This document shows positions 1 through 6,157 of a stretch of DNA of 6,758 nt, in pieces. This DNA is from an uncultured Clostridium sp. (lineage in GTDB: Bacteria; Bacillota; Clostridia; Lachnospirales; Lachnospiraceae): assembly GCA_905192625.1 (NCBI GenBank), contig CAJJLI010000112.1:1-6758 (forward strand). The letters run 5' to 3'. Made by a program: the position numbers and the translations under genes. Within the stretch, counting starts at the first letter, position 1, and every line of letters begins with the position of its first letter. The notes beneath the pieces are model-generated. The model ran no database searches. It had not been told where the DNA came from and saw only the letters and a program-made list of their open reading frames with translations.

Positions 1-575
1 GCATCATCTGTTACTACAACATCTCTTCTTTTTTGTATTTCATTGTAGGCTTCCATTATTATCTCATACGAAAACGCCTGTGGTGTTTGGATATTATAAA
101 CTCGCTTTCTATCTGGTGTTATTTCAACAACATTCTTTTCATTCACAATCTTTACAGTATCCTTTGATTGCACTCCTAAAATGCATGCGGATGATTTTTT
201 CACTTCAACGATAATATCTTCTATAAGTTTTGGTGTAATTAAAGGTCTTGCACCATCATGTATTAATACATATTCGGTGTTTTTTAAAACTTTTAACCCT
301 TCATATACAGAAAGATATCGTTCTGCTCCACCTTTTACAATCGTAGTCACCTTATGAAATCCATACTTTTCTACAACTTCAGTCCTACAATATTCTTCTT
401 CACCACTGCCTACAACTAATATAACTTCATCAACATCGCTCTTTTCAAATGCCAGCAAAGAATAGTATAGCATCGGTTTCCCTAGTATCTCCATGTACTG
501 CTTTGGAGTATTTGCATTCATACGTCTTCCTTGACCAGCAGCAAGAACAATTGCACTTATTTTTTTATCCTTCAT
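1..575 (-). CDS. ispD: 2-C-methyl-D-erythritol 4-phosphate cytidylyltransferase IspD, N-terminal 191 residues (3' end off window)
   Basis: IspD transfers CMP from CTP to methylerythritol 4-phosphate in the cytoplasmic MEP route to isoprenoid precursors. I translated it by hand from the ATG at 575-573; the frame stays open to base 1. Visible motifs are the nucleotide-binding loop AAGQGRRM (12-19), TPKQY (23-27), the signature HDGARPLI (106-113), SKDTVK (137-142), DRKRVYNIQTPQ (155-166) and VTDDA at the window edge. By comparison with E. coli IspD, R18, K25, D107, R110, T140 and probably R156 or R158 match the known active-site residues Arg20, Lys27, Asp106, Arg109, Thr140 and Arg157. The family is usually 225-240 residues, so about 40 are missing off the left edge. 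A GGGGAT ribosome site lies about 6 bases before the start. It lies 169 bases downstream of tsaD, with no clear terminator between them. The identification is firm. Confidence 0.95.
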   Translation of the reverse strand, partial: MKDKKISAIVLAAGQGRRMNANTPKQYMEILGKPMLYYSLLAFEKSDVDEVILVVGSGEEEYCRTEVVEKYGFHKVTTIVKGGAERYLSVYEGLKVLKNTEYVLIHDGARPLITPKLIEDIIVEVKKSSACILGVQSKDTVKIVNEKNVVEITPDRKRVYNIQTPQAFSYEIIMEAYNEIQKRRDVVVTDD

Positions 576-744
576 AGTTATCCCCAATTTAACTTAATTT
601 ATTAATAGTTTTCCACATGAACTAGTTTTTTATTAACTCTTTCTTTCAATATAAGAATTAAACTTGATACATTCTCTGCATAAGTAATAAAATACTCAGT
701 TTAACTATCACTATTACAAAGATACATTGCGTATTTCTTTAACC

Positions 745-1767
745 CTAGCGTTGACCAATCTTTAGATTTGGTACTGCATTTAAATCGAGTCCACTTCGTT
801 TACCATTCTTAAAATCATAGTACGCTGCTGTTCCTATCATTGCAGCATTATCTGTACAGTACAATGCAGATGGGTGATACAATTTCAGTCCTTCTCTATC
901 ACATGCTTCTTTCATTGCTGTTCGTAATGCTGAATTTGATGCTACACCACCAGCAATTGCTACCTTATCCATTTTGTATTCTTTTGCAGCCGCAATTGTT
1001 CTAGTTACTAGCACATCCACTACTGCTTCTTGGAAAGATGCCGCAATATCTGCTGCATTTATCTCCTCTTTCTTCATATTACACAAATTTATATGATTTA
1101 ATACTGCTGATTTTACTCCACTAAAGCTAAAGTCAAAGGGTGATCCCTCAATATGTGCTCTTGGAAAAGGAATTGCGTCTTTATTACCCTCTTTTGCTAA
1201 CTTATCAATCTTAGGGCCCCCTGGATATCCTAACCCTATCGCTCTTGCTACTTTATCATATGCTTCGCCCGCAGCATCATCATGGGTTCTTCCTATTATT
1301 TCATAGGTACCATACTCTTTTACTAAAACTAAGTGCGTGTGACCACCAGAAACAATTAAACATAAAAAAGGTGGTTCTAAGTCTTTATTCTCAATATAGT
1401 TTGCAGAAACATGCCCTTCGATATGATGAACTCCTACAAGCGGTATGTTTGCCGCATAACTGATTGCTTTCGCTTCTGCCACACCTACCAATAAAGCCCC
1501 TACTAAACCAGGACCATACGTAACACCAATCGCATCGATGTCTGTTAGTTTTACATTTGCATCATCAAGTGCTTGAACTATAACCTGATTTATCTTCTCT
1601 ATATGTTTTCTGGAGGCTATCTCTGGTACAACACCACCGTACAATGTGTGTAAATCAATCTGTGAGGATATCACATTTGATAAGACCTCTCTTCCATTTT
1701 TTACAACCGCTGCTGCTGTTTCATCACACGAAGACTCGATCGCTAATATTAAAACATCTTCTTCCAT
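745..1767 (-). CDS. tsaD: tRNA N6-adenosine threonylcarbamoyltransferase TsaD (Kae1/Gcp/YgjD family)
   Basis: TsaD is the catalytic ASKHA-fold subunit that transfers the threonylcarbamoyl group from threonylcarbamoyl-AMP to A37 of ANN-decoding tRNAs. It works as a cytoplasmic complex with TsaB and TsaE, both encoded upstream here. The 340-residue length is normal for the family. Motifs in order are the N-terminal phosphate loop IESSCDET (10-17), [10 protein letters not shown] (46-55), the metal-binding HHIEGH (H115 and H119), SGGHTHL (140-146), [10 protein letters not shown] (163-172), GYPGGP (180-185), FSFSGVKSA (213-221), AGGVASN (272-278) and CTDNAAM, with D306 as the third metal ligand. 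No key residue is missing. The ATG is preceded by AGAAAGGAAA at good spacing. About 40 bases further upstream the leader contains a long hairpin with a tiny ORF, described separately. It is separated from the tsaE-tsaB-rimI group by three other genes. Confidence 0.97.
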   Translation of the reverse strand: MEEDVLILAIESSCDETAAAVVKNGREVLSNVISSQIDLHTLYGGVVPEIASRKHIEKINQVIVQALDDANVKLTDIDAIGVTYGPGLVGALLVGVAEAKAISYAANIPLVGVHHIEGHVSANYIENKDLEPPFLCLIVSGGHTHLVLVKEYGTYEIIGRTHDDAAGEAYDKVARAIGLGYPGGPKIDKLAKEGNKDAIPFPRAHIEGSPFDFSFSGVKSAVLNHINLCNMKKEEINAADIAASFQEAVVDVLVTRTIAAAKEYKMDKVAIAGGVASNSALRTAMKEACDREGLKLYHPSALYCTDNAAMIGTAAYYDFKNGKRSGLDLNAVPNLKIGQR

Positions 1768-1803
1768 CGTTCATTTCCTTTCTATATCTTACCTATCATA
1801 TAA

Positions 1804-1827
1804 TTAGGGTTGTTGTATGAAAAGCAT
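1804..1827 (-). other. Candidate 7-codon leader ORF before tsaD
   Basis: An AAGGAG Shine-Dalgarno (minus strand, 1838-1833) stands five bases before an ATG at 1827-1825. The ATG opens a reading frame MLFIQQP followed by TAA. The ATG and most of the SD lie in or beside the loop of the hairpin at 1807-1851, and the coding part forms its 3' arm. The stop lies 36 bases before the tsaD start. A frame this short can easily arise by chance; the support is the SD spacing and the coincidence with the hairpin. Translation of the leader would melt the 3' arm. Confidence 0.25.
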
Positions 1828-1851
1828 TAATACTCCTTCATACTACAACCC
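1807..1851 (-). repeat. Long inverted repeat in the tsaD leader (15-base arms)
   Basis: The left arm 1807-1821 (GGGTTGTTGTATGAA) and right arm 1837-1851 (TTCATACTACAACCC) are complementary except for one central mismatch, with a 15-base loop between them. The inner bases 1823-1834 (AGCATT/AATACT) could extend the helix with one further mismatch. Neither strand has a T run after the stem, so it does not look like an ordinary intrinsic terminator. It lies in the 210-base gap between the membrane-anchored hypothetical and tsaD, ending 39 bases before the tsaD start. It could be a regulatory leader structure, an mRNA processing or stability element, or a copy of a dispersed palindrome. Confidence 0.6.
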
Positions 1852-1977
1852 ATGTTAAAATTCTTATTCTATAACTAATTTCACGCATTGGTCTGCTACA
1901 AGTTTTAATCTGTATACCAATTGCATTTTGGAACGCTTACTTGGGTTATTACTTCAATAGGAAACACACTAATCGAT

Positions 1978-2556
1978 TTAATCCACTGCAAGCTCTCTAA
2001 AACCTAAGATTTTCCACTTGGAGTTTTCATCTTTTCTTAAAATAAATTCTTCCTGTGTTTTGAAATATGATGATCCCTCTTTTGTTGTATAAGAAGCTAT
2101 CATTCTAGCGTAATCCACGCCATCTTCTGTCCAAGTAACAATATTATTAGATGAGTCCACTTTATAGCTAGTGATTTTTCGCTCTAAACTTTGATATTCC
2201 GCAATATCTAACTTTAGTTCAAACACATAATCCTCCAATGGATTATGTTCAAGTAATTCCTTATCATACATAAGGCGTACTTGGTTTACTAACTGTTCAA
2301 TTTCTTTATCATTTACATCACCACTATACAGACACTTTGAATATCGACTATATAACTTTACAACTTCCCTTGGAGTTGCTGGATATGTGGCACTCAAATC
2401 CTTTTCAATGAGACGTGTAGTTTCTGTCTCTGTGGCTGCTGTATTTTTAGTACTATCACTTATATTACCCAGAAAAAAATATCCACTAATCGCTATGATT
2501 ACAATCAGTATAAAGACTAATACGTTCTTACCCGTATTTTTTTTCTTCTTATCCAC
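1978..2556 (-). CDS. Membrane-anchored hypothetical protein, DUF6715-like, with extracytoplasmic C-terminal domain
   Basis: The function is unknown. The 192-residue product begins with a lysine-rich head (DKKKKNTGK), then one hydrophobic segment at about 11-29, then a Thr/Ser/Glu-rich linker (about 31-50) and a folded domain of about 140 residues. The positive-inside rule puts the domain outside the cell. The segment YPATPREVVKLYSRYSKCLY (58-77) and the closing strands FILRKDENSKWKILGF (171-186) resemble, from memory, a Lachnospiraceae family listed as DUF6715. The end also recalls an NTF2/SnoaL-like fold, but that is inference. No lipobox is seen, so it is a membrane anchor rather than a lipoprotein. 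The start is GTG (2556-2554), and no in-frame ATG exists until residue 152. A G-rich ribosome site precedes it. It lies 64 bases after rnz and is probably co-transcribed with it. Confidence 0.8.
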   Translation of the reverse strand: MDKKKKNTGKNVLVFILIVIIAISGYFFLGNISDSTKNTAATETETTRLIEKDLSATYPATPREVVKLYSRYSKCLYSGDVNDKEIEQLVNQVRLMYDKELLEHNPLEDYVFELKLDIAEYQSLERKITSYKVDSSNNIVTWTEDGVDYARMIASYTTKEGSSYFKTQEEFILRKDENSKWKILGFRELAVD

Positions 2557-2561
2557 ACCAT

Positions 2562-2573
2562 CCCCCCCTTCCT
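2562..2573 (-). promoter_or_regulatory. G-rich ribosome binding site with a G7 tract, supporting a GTG start
   Basis: On the minus strand AGGAAGG merges into a run of seven G (bases 2568-2562), five bases before the GTG codon at 2556-2554. An ATG at 2560-2558 is closer to the site but out of frame. GTG is therefore the only plausible start of the 192-residue protein. The SD register is ambiguous because several G stretches can pair with the anti-SD. Confidence 0.6.
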
Positions 2574-2620
2574 ATTGGCATGATGTCTTATACTCTTCCC
2601 TCATTTTCACGAAAGCCTTG

Positions 2621-3535
2621 TTATTCGTTTTTATCAAATTCCAGCGTGATACTTTTCTTATCCTTCCCTGCCTTAGCCGCTGGGAATATTTCTCTTGTAT
2701 CTTTCATGAATTCTTCTGGATAAATCAACGAAGGGCTATAGTGAGTTAGCCATAATTCTTTTACATTGGCCCTCTTAGCTAAATTCGCTGCCTCGTAAAA
2801 CGTCATGTGCTTGTGCTCTTGTGCTTTGGATTCCTTCCCTTTTTCGCCATACATTCCTTCACAGATAAACAAATCAGATTCCATTGCATTTTCTACAATT
2901 GACTCTACTGGTCTTGTATCCGTACAGTACGTAAGCTTTATTCCCTTTCTTGGAGGTCCCAAAATTAAATCTGGAGTATAGACTTGTCCATTTTTTTCTA
3001 TCGTAGCACCCTTTTGTAATTTACTCCATAGTTCCTTTGGCACATTATTCTGCTCAGCTTTTTCAGGCGAAAATCTTCCTGCTCTTTTTACAATTAAGCT
3101 ATATCCATAACAAATTACATTATGATTTACTCGAAATGCCTCTATTCTATAATCTTTTAATTCTATTGTTTCATGAGATTGCGTTAATTCAATAAATTTT
3201 ATCTCAAACGGTAATTCTGGTGCAATAACACGTAGCGCATTTACAACTCTCTCCAAACCTTTCGGTCCAACAATTGTAACAGGCTCTGTTCTTTCTGCAT
3301 TCCCCATGGATAGTAATAATCCTGGTAATCCACTAATATGATCGCCATGATAATGGGTAAAACATATAATATCTATTGAATGAAAGCTCCAACCTTTTTC
3401 TTTGATTGCTATCTGAGTTCCTTCTCCACAATCAATTAGGAGACTACTTCCATTTAAACGTGTCATCAATGCTGTTAACCATCTTCCTGGCAAGGGCATC
3501 ATTCCACTAGTTCCTAACAAACATACATCAAGCAT
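2621..3535 (-). CDS. rnz: Ribonuclease Z (tRNA 3'-processing endoribonuclease)
   Basis: RNase Z cuts tRNA precursors after the discriminator base, giving the 3' end to which CCA is added. The 304-residue length fits the short bacterial form. It is a metallo-beta-lactamase fold protein: GTSGMMP (8-14), the zinc signature THYHGDH (60-66; H61, H63, D65, H66), H138 in VNHNV, CTDTRP (204-209; D206), EHKHMT (240-245) and the C-terminal LTHYS with H265. The tRNA-gripping exosite, which separates RNase Z from other members of the fold, is present at about residues 154-198, ending in LGPPRKGIK (192-200). The ATG at 3535-3533 has GGAG seven bases upstream; an overlapping ATG four bases earlier opens only a tiny frame. 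A good promoter at 3573-3601 could drive it independently of the upstream genes. Adjacent t6A genes agree with a tRNA-maturation role. Confidence 0.93.
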   Translation of the reverse strand: MLDVCLLGTSGMMPLPGRWLTALMTRLNGSSLLIDCGEGTQIAIKEKGWSFHSIDIICFTHYHGDHISGLPGLLLSMGNAERTEPVTIVGPKGLERVVNALRVIAPELPFEIKFIELTQSHETIELKDYRIEAFRVNHNVICYGYSLIVKRAGRFSPEKAEQNNVPKELWSKLQKGATIEKNGQVYTPDLILGPPRKGIKLTYCTDTRPVESIVENAMESDLFICEGMYGEKGKESKAQEHKHMTFYEAANLAKRANVKELWLTHYSPSLIYPEEFMKDTREIFPAAKAGKDKKSITLEFDKNE

Positions 3536-3572
3536 TCATTTTCTCCGTATTTTCTCTAATTTTCTATGGTCT

Positions 3573-3601
3573 ATATTAGCATATTATATATCTTTAAGCA
3601 A
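3573..3601 (-). promoter_or_regulatory. Probable sigma-A promoter for rnz
   Basis: On the minus strand the -35 is TTGCTT (3601-3596) and, after exactly 17 bases, the -10 is TAATAT (3578-3573). A TG one base before it makes an extended -10. An overlapping perfect TATAAT (3588-3583) is a second -10 candidate but lacks a -35. The predicted start near 3566 gives a leader of about 30 bases containing the rnz GGAG site. It lies just downstream of the hairpin that ends the previous gene, which fits the start of a new transcription unit. Confidence 0.6.
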
Positions 3602-3610
3602 GAAATAATT

Positions 3611-3616
3611 CCTCCT
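3611..3616 (-). other. Orphan AGGAGG Shine-Dalgarno-like site
   Basis: A perfect AGGAGG on the minus strand, 76 bases before rnz, is not followed by a real gene. The only frame at reasonable spacing starts with TTG nine bases on and encodes MLKDI then stop. It lies upstream of the predicted rnz promoter and may be a chance match or a remnant of a lost small gene. Confidence 0.3.
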
Positions 3617-3638
3617 GAAAATGTCCCCTAAAATGCTC

Positions 3639-3677
3639 TAAGGCCTTGAACATGCTGACGCATGTTACAAGACCTCA
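3639..3677. terminator. Hairpin overlapping the stop of the cysteine protein gene; terminator-like, best on the plus strand
   Basis: The arms are 3639-3655 and 3660-3677 with a TGAC loop (GTCA in the minus transcript). The core AACATGC/GCATGTT is perfect. Outside it the helix continues through CTTG/CAAG and AGG/CCT, with one bulged base and two G-T pairs, giving about 17 pairs. Read on the plus strand it is followed by eight T (3678-3685), the classic intrinsic terminator layout. On the minus strand, where the genes lie, only TTTT follows, a few bases beyond the stem, so termination there is probably weaker. It contains the TAA of the upstream gene and precedes the rnz promoter. It probably separates the tsaE-tsaB-rimI unit from rnz and blocks antisense transcription. 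Confidence 0.6.
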
Positions 3678-3910
3678 TTTTTTTTGCTTACCTTTATTGG
3701 CACTTTAAATTCTGAAATTATTCTATCATAGCACATTTCACATATCGTAAATTTGTGTACTTCCAAATCCCTGTCCGAGAAAAATCCCCACTCTTTTGTA
3801 GCTTCAAAAGCATCTTCCACTAAAATGCCTTTTTCCATCTTCAAACTTCTCCCGCAAACATTACAAACAACTGCTTTATTAACTATCCGTCCCTTTGCTA
3901 ACCGTGGCAT
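3665..3910 (-). CDS. Small four-cysteine (putative zinc-binding) protein of unknown function
   Basis: I do not recognise this 81-residue protein as a named family. It has two CxxC pairs, CNVCG (C16, C19) and CEMC (C57, C60), spaced like a zinc ribbon or zinc-knuckle fold. Between them lies an acidic/aromatic stretch with VEDAFEATKEWGFFSDRD (31-48), and H52 is a further possible ligand. The basic head (PRLAKGR) and Lys-rich tail (KVSKK) would suit nucleic-acid or ribosome contact, but this is inference. No signal or membrane segment is seen. The start is well fixed: AAGGAGG lies seven bases before the ATG. It is 63 bases downstream of rimI and upstream of rnz, in a tRNA- and ribosome-modification neighbourhood. 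Its last codons run through AAA AAA AAT and into the hairpin at 3639-3677. Confidence 0.85.
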   Translation of the reverse strand: MPRLAKGRIVNKAVVCNVCGRSLKMEKGILVEDAFEATKEWGFFSDRDLEVHKFTICEMCYDRIISEFKVPIKVSKKNEVL

Positions 3911-3930
3911 TCCGATACCTCCTTAGCACT

Positions 3931-3959
3931 ATAATAACAAAATTCGAGGTATTTTTACA
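3931..3959 (-). promoter_or_regulatory. Possible weak promoter before the cysteine protein gene
   Basis: In the 63-base gap after rimI the minus strand has TGT then TATTAT (3936-3931), an extended -10. A poor -35, TGTAAA (3959-3954), lies 17 bases upstream. Transcription would start only about 15 bases before the ATG. Readthrough from rimI is equally likely. Confidence 0.25.
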
Positions 3960-3973
3960 GTGGTAAAGATACC

Positions 3974-4408
3974 CTATTTCTGCAGCCACATAATCACTGC
4001 ATTTTCCATTGGTCCCGTATAAAAATTCTTACGTATACCCACTGAATAAAACCCTAGCGATTGATATACATGGAGCGCACTTTTGTTACTCTCCCTTACC
4101 TCCAATGTAAAGGACTCTAGCCCTTGATTAACACCAAGCTCCAAAAGTTTCGTTAACATAATTCTTCCTACTCCACGATTTCTATTATCTTTTCGTACAG
4201 CAACGTTGGTAATTTGTCCTTCTCCAGCAACTCCCCAAAGGCCACAGTAACCAATAATCTCTCCGTTATCTTCAACCACCAAATATATGTTATTTTTATT
4301 CTTTGACTCTTTTGAAAAACTATCTGCGCTCCAAGGGCTACTAAACGTTTCTTCTTCGATTGCTGCAACTTCTTTTATATCCCGCTCTTCCATCTTACGA
4401 ATTATCAT
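3974..4408 (-). CDS. rimI: Ribosomal-protein alanine N-acetyltransferase RimI (GNAT family)
   Basis: RimI acetylates an N-terminal alanine, classically of ribosomal protein S18, using acetyl-CoA. The 144-residue length is typical. The GNAT core shows ITNVAV (66-71) leading to the acetyl-CoA pyrophosphate loop RNRGVG (76-81; RxxGxG). E103 in TLEVRESN and Y115 in VYQSLGF fall at the same positions as the catalytic base and acid of enterobacterial RimI. N108 and the ending RKNFYTGPMENAVIMW (126-141) are also family-like. The start ATG is preceded by GAGGG at six bases. It follows tsaB by 14 bases, the usual Firmicutes and proteobacterial pairing of rimI with tsaB/tsaD. Acetylated targets outside E. 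coli vary, so the substrate here is inferred from the family. Confidence 0.93.
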   Translation of the reverse strand: MIIRKMEERDIKEVAAIEEETFSSPWSADSFSKESKNKNNIYLVVEDNGEIIGYCGLWGVAGEGQITNVAVRKDNRNRGVGRIMLTKLLELGVNQGLESFTLEVRESNKSALHVYQSLGFYSVGIRKNFYTGPMENAVIMWLQK

Positions 4409-4422
4409 GTAATACCCTCGTT

Positions 4423-5145
4423 CTAATTAAGTGATTCATTTTTCTGCTTTTGTTTTTCTGCTAATTCGCGTTCCGCTTGAGAAAGTCGAAGATACGTAGG
4501 TACATGTTCCACCGCCGTCTTAATCTTATGATCTCTAAAATAGGAGAGTGCAAGAACCCCTACCGCGCCAGCTCTTTGCTTCGCTACATGGCTAGGAGCA
4601 AATTCATACGTCACTTTTACGAATTCCTCCAATTGATTCTTATATGCATCTACACCATCTCCAAGAAAGATAACTTTCTTATCAAGTGTATTTACCTTCT
4701 CAATTATTTCAGGCAACTCGACTGCACATTGTTCTTGTATTACTGTTAATTCTCCATTATCAATTGTATACAATCCTGTATATACCTGATTTCTTCTTGC
4801 ATCCATTAAAGGACATATAACAAAATCTCCACCATATACATTATAAGCCAAAGCATCTAATGTAGGTATCTCAATGATTGGTTTATCAAGAGCTAGTCCA
4901 AGACCTTTTGCTGTTGCTGATCCAATTCTTAATCCAGTAAATGATCCTGGCCCCTTTGCGATTGCAATGGCATCGATTGTTTTTAAATCTATTTCAAGCA
5001 TTGTTACCAATTCATTTATCATCGGTAATAATGTTTGGGAATGTGTCTTTTTATAATTCACGGTATATTCAGCTAGCATAGCTTCTTCTGTCATAATCGC
5101 TACAGATGCTACAAGCCCTGAACTATCAATTACTAATATTGTCAT
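4423..5145 (-). CDS. tsaB: t6A synthesis scaffold protein TsaB (YeaZ family)
   Basis: TsaB is an inactive paralogue of TsaD that dimerises with it and is needed for threonylcarbamoyl transfer to tRNA A37. The 240-residue protein shows the family marks: ILVIDSSG (3-10), THSQTLLPMI (34-43), KGPGSFTGLRIG (64-75), IPTLDALA (93-100), DARRNQVYTGLY (115-126) and the C-terminal PTYLRLSQAERE (216-227). The TsaD metal motif HxxxH is absent, as expected for TsaB. It starts one base after the tsaE stop; its GGGAG site lies inside the last tsaE codons, so translation is probably coupled. The Lys/Gln-rich tail (KQKQKNESLN) is unremarkable. With tsaE and tsaD in the same window the assignment is secure. Confidence 0.96.
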   Translation of the reverse strand: MTILVIDSSGLVASVAIMTEEAMLAEYTVNYKKTHSQTLLPMINELVTMLEIDLKTIDAIAIAKGPGSFTGLRIGSATAKGLGLALDKPIIEIPTLDALAYNVYGGDFVICPLMDARRNQVYTGLYTIDNGELTVIQEQCAVELPEIIEKVNTLDKKVIFLGDGVDAYKNQLEEFVKVTYEFAPSHVAKQRAGAVGVLALSYFRDHKIKTAVEHVPTYLRLSQAERELAEKQKQKNESLN

Positions 5146-5146
5146 A

Positions 5147-5581
5147 CTATTTGCTCCCTTCTTGATCGATTACAATCTTACGATAATCGACCCCTTTCTC
5201 TAGGTCCTTTTCTATGTGTATATACGTTTTCTTACTTGGTAGCAATTCTTTTATTAATTCTGCCCACTCAACAAAGCAAACTCCGCCACCATAAAAGTAA
5301 TCCTCATATCCAATCTCGTCCATCTCGGAGATATCTGAAATGCGGTATACATCAAAATGGTAAAATGGCAATCGCCCTTCATGATACTCTTGTACGATTG
5401 TAAAAGTAGGGCTGCTTACCGGTTCATTTATTCCAAGGCCTTTTGCAAATCCTTTCGTGAAAACAGTTTTTCCTGTCCCTAAATCTCCATCGAGGCAAAA
5501 CATATCACCAGGCTTTGCTTCCTTTCCCAAACGATATCCAAGTTCAAATGTTTCTTTTTCGTTATTTGTTTCATATATCAT
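5147..5581 (-). CDS. tsaE: tRNA threonylcarbamoyladenosine biosynthesis ATPase TsaE (YjeE family)
   Basis: TsaE is the P-loop ATPase that binds the TsaB-TsaD pair and whose ATP hydrolysis resets the complex between rounds of t6A formation. The 144-residue length is usual. Visible are the Walker A motif GDLGTGKT (32-39), SSPTFTIVQEY (56-66; switch-like threonine), HFDVYRI (75-81) and VEWAE (104-108; the family's Trp-Ala-Glu motif), all intact. The start ATG (5581-5579) has only a distant AGGGG, 11 bases upstream, so initiation may rely partly on coupling to the upstream YcxB-like gene, 14 bases away. The stop TAG is one base from the tsaB start. It sits at the front of a compact tsaE-tsaB-rimI run. 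Confidence 0.96.
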   Translation of the reverse strand: MIYETNNEKETFELGYRLGKEAKPGDMFCLDGDLGTGKTVFTKGFAKGLGINEPVSSPTFTIVQEYHEGRLPFYHFDVYRISDISEMDEIGYEDYFYGGGVCFVEWAELIKELLPSKKTYIHIEKDLEKGVDYRKIVIDQEGSK

Positions 5582-5595
5582 ACGCTTTTACGCCC

Positions 5596-6102
5596 CTAGT
5601 TTCTTAATTTGCATTGTTTCATTTCTACATGTTCTTTTATAAGAGCTTTTACCGTTTCAACCTGACTCTCATATTGAGCTTTGGGCAATATATATGCTCT
5701 TGTAACTGATAGGTATATATAGAAATCTTGTTTTGTTTCGATTACCTTACGTATTTGTTCCCATTCTATCGTTAATTTTTCCTCACCTTGTGAAACTAAA
5801 ATACCACTTTCATTTACAACGTAATCCAAAGGTTTTAAAAACATTGGTGTTAATTTCACTTGCTTTGCTGCTTTATAATACAAATATAGCGGATTTATAA
5901 TGGTAAACAATGCTGCTATTAATAAAAGCACTGTATTACTTACCCCTGAGTTATTCCCTACACCTAATAAGAATAAAACAAATGCTCCGCCACTAATAAC
6001 AAGATTAATTATTCCAGAAATACCAATGTAGGCATGTCTCATTAGAAACCGATACATGTCGTTCACTTTTATCCGTATTTGAAACTTCGCTTCTTGATTC
6101 AT
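5596..6102 (-). CDS. YcxB-like membrane protein with two transmembrane helices
   Basis: The function is unknown. The 168-residue product has a short basic N-terminus, two predicted membrane helices (about 25-48 and 56-76) joined by a short GNNSGVSN loop, then a soluble domain of about 90 residues. Both ends should face the cytoplasm. The domain pattern resembles the YcxB-like C-terminal family: a Gly-containing turn NESGILVSQGEE (97-108), IEWEQIRKVIETKQDFYIYL (112-131) and the closing ILPK (138-141). This match is from memory. The start is firm: GGAGG lies six bases before the ATG. It is the first gene after the promoter region at 6158-6166 and ends 14 bases before tsaE, so it appears to head the t6A operon. 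A functional link is not shown. Confidence 0.82.
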   Translation of the reverse strand: MNQEAKFQIRIKVNDMYRFLMRHAYIGISGIINLVISGGAFVLFLLGVGNNSGVSNTVLLLIAALFTIINPLYLYYKAAKQVKLTPMFLKPLDYVVNESGILVSQGEEKLTIEWEQIRKVIETKQDFYIYLSVTRAYILPKAQYESQVETVKALIKEHVEMKQCKLRN

Positions 6103-6157
6103 TTTTAACCTCCATGTAAAATCAATCTATAACTCCATTTTATAAAATATAAAACAC

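Noticed and set aside
576..744. Possible terminator or promoter between tsaD and ispD
   Set aside because: Only short imperfect inverted repeats (for example around AACTAGTT and AAAGATAC/GTATTTCTTT) without a T run, and no -35/-10 pair at good spacing, so nothing can be supported.
1245..1463. A 72-codon plus-strand open frame inside tsaD
   Set aside because: It is antisense to conserved TsaD motifs, has a His/Leu-rich translation and no family resemblance.
2387..2749. A 120-codon plus-strand open frame across the start of the membrane hypothetical and the end of rnz
   Set aside because: It is antisense to two well-supported genes, has low-complexity Phe/Ser/Leu-rich composition and no ribosome site.
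4168..4368. A 66-codon minus-strand frame overlapping rimI
   Set aside because: It is a shifted frame of the conserved RimI core with no ribosome site.
4477..4749. A 90-codon plus-strand frame inside tsaB
   Set aside because: It is antisense to tsaB with no start signal; a shadow of the real gene.
4874..5056. A 60-codon plus-strand frame inside tsaB
   Set aside because: It is antisense to the most conserved TsaB motif region (GPGSFTGLRIG); a coding shadow.
5457..5642. A 61-codon plus-strand frame across the start of tsaE
   Set aside because: It is antisense to the Walker A region, with no ribosome site or recognisable product.
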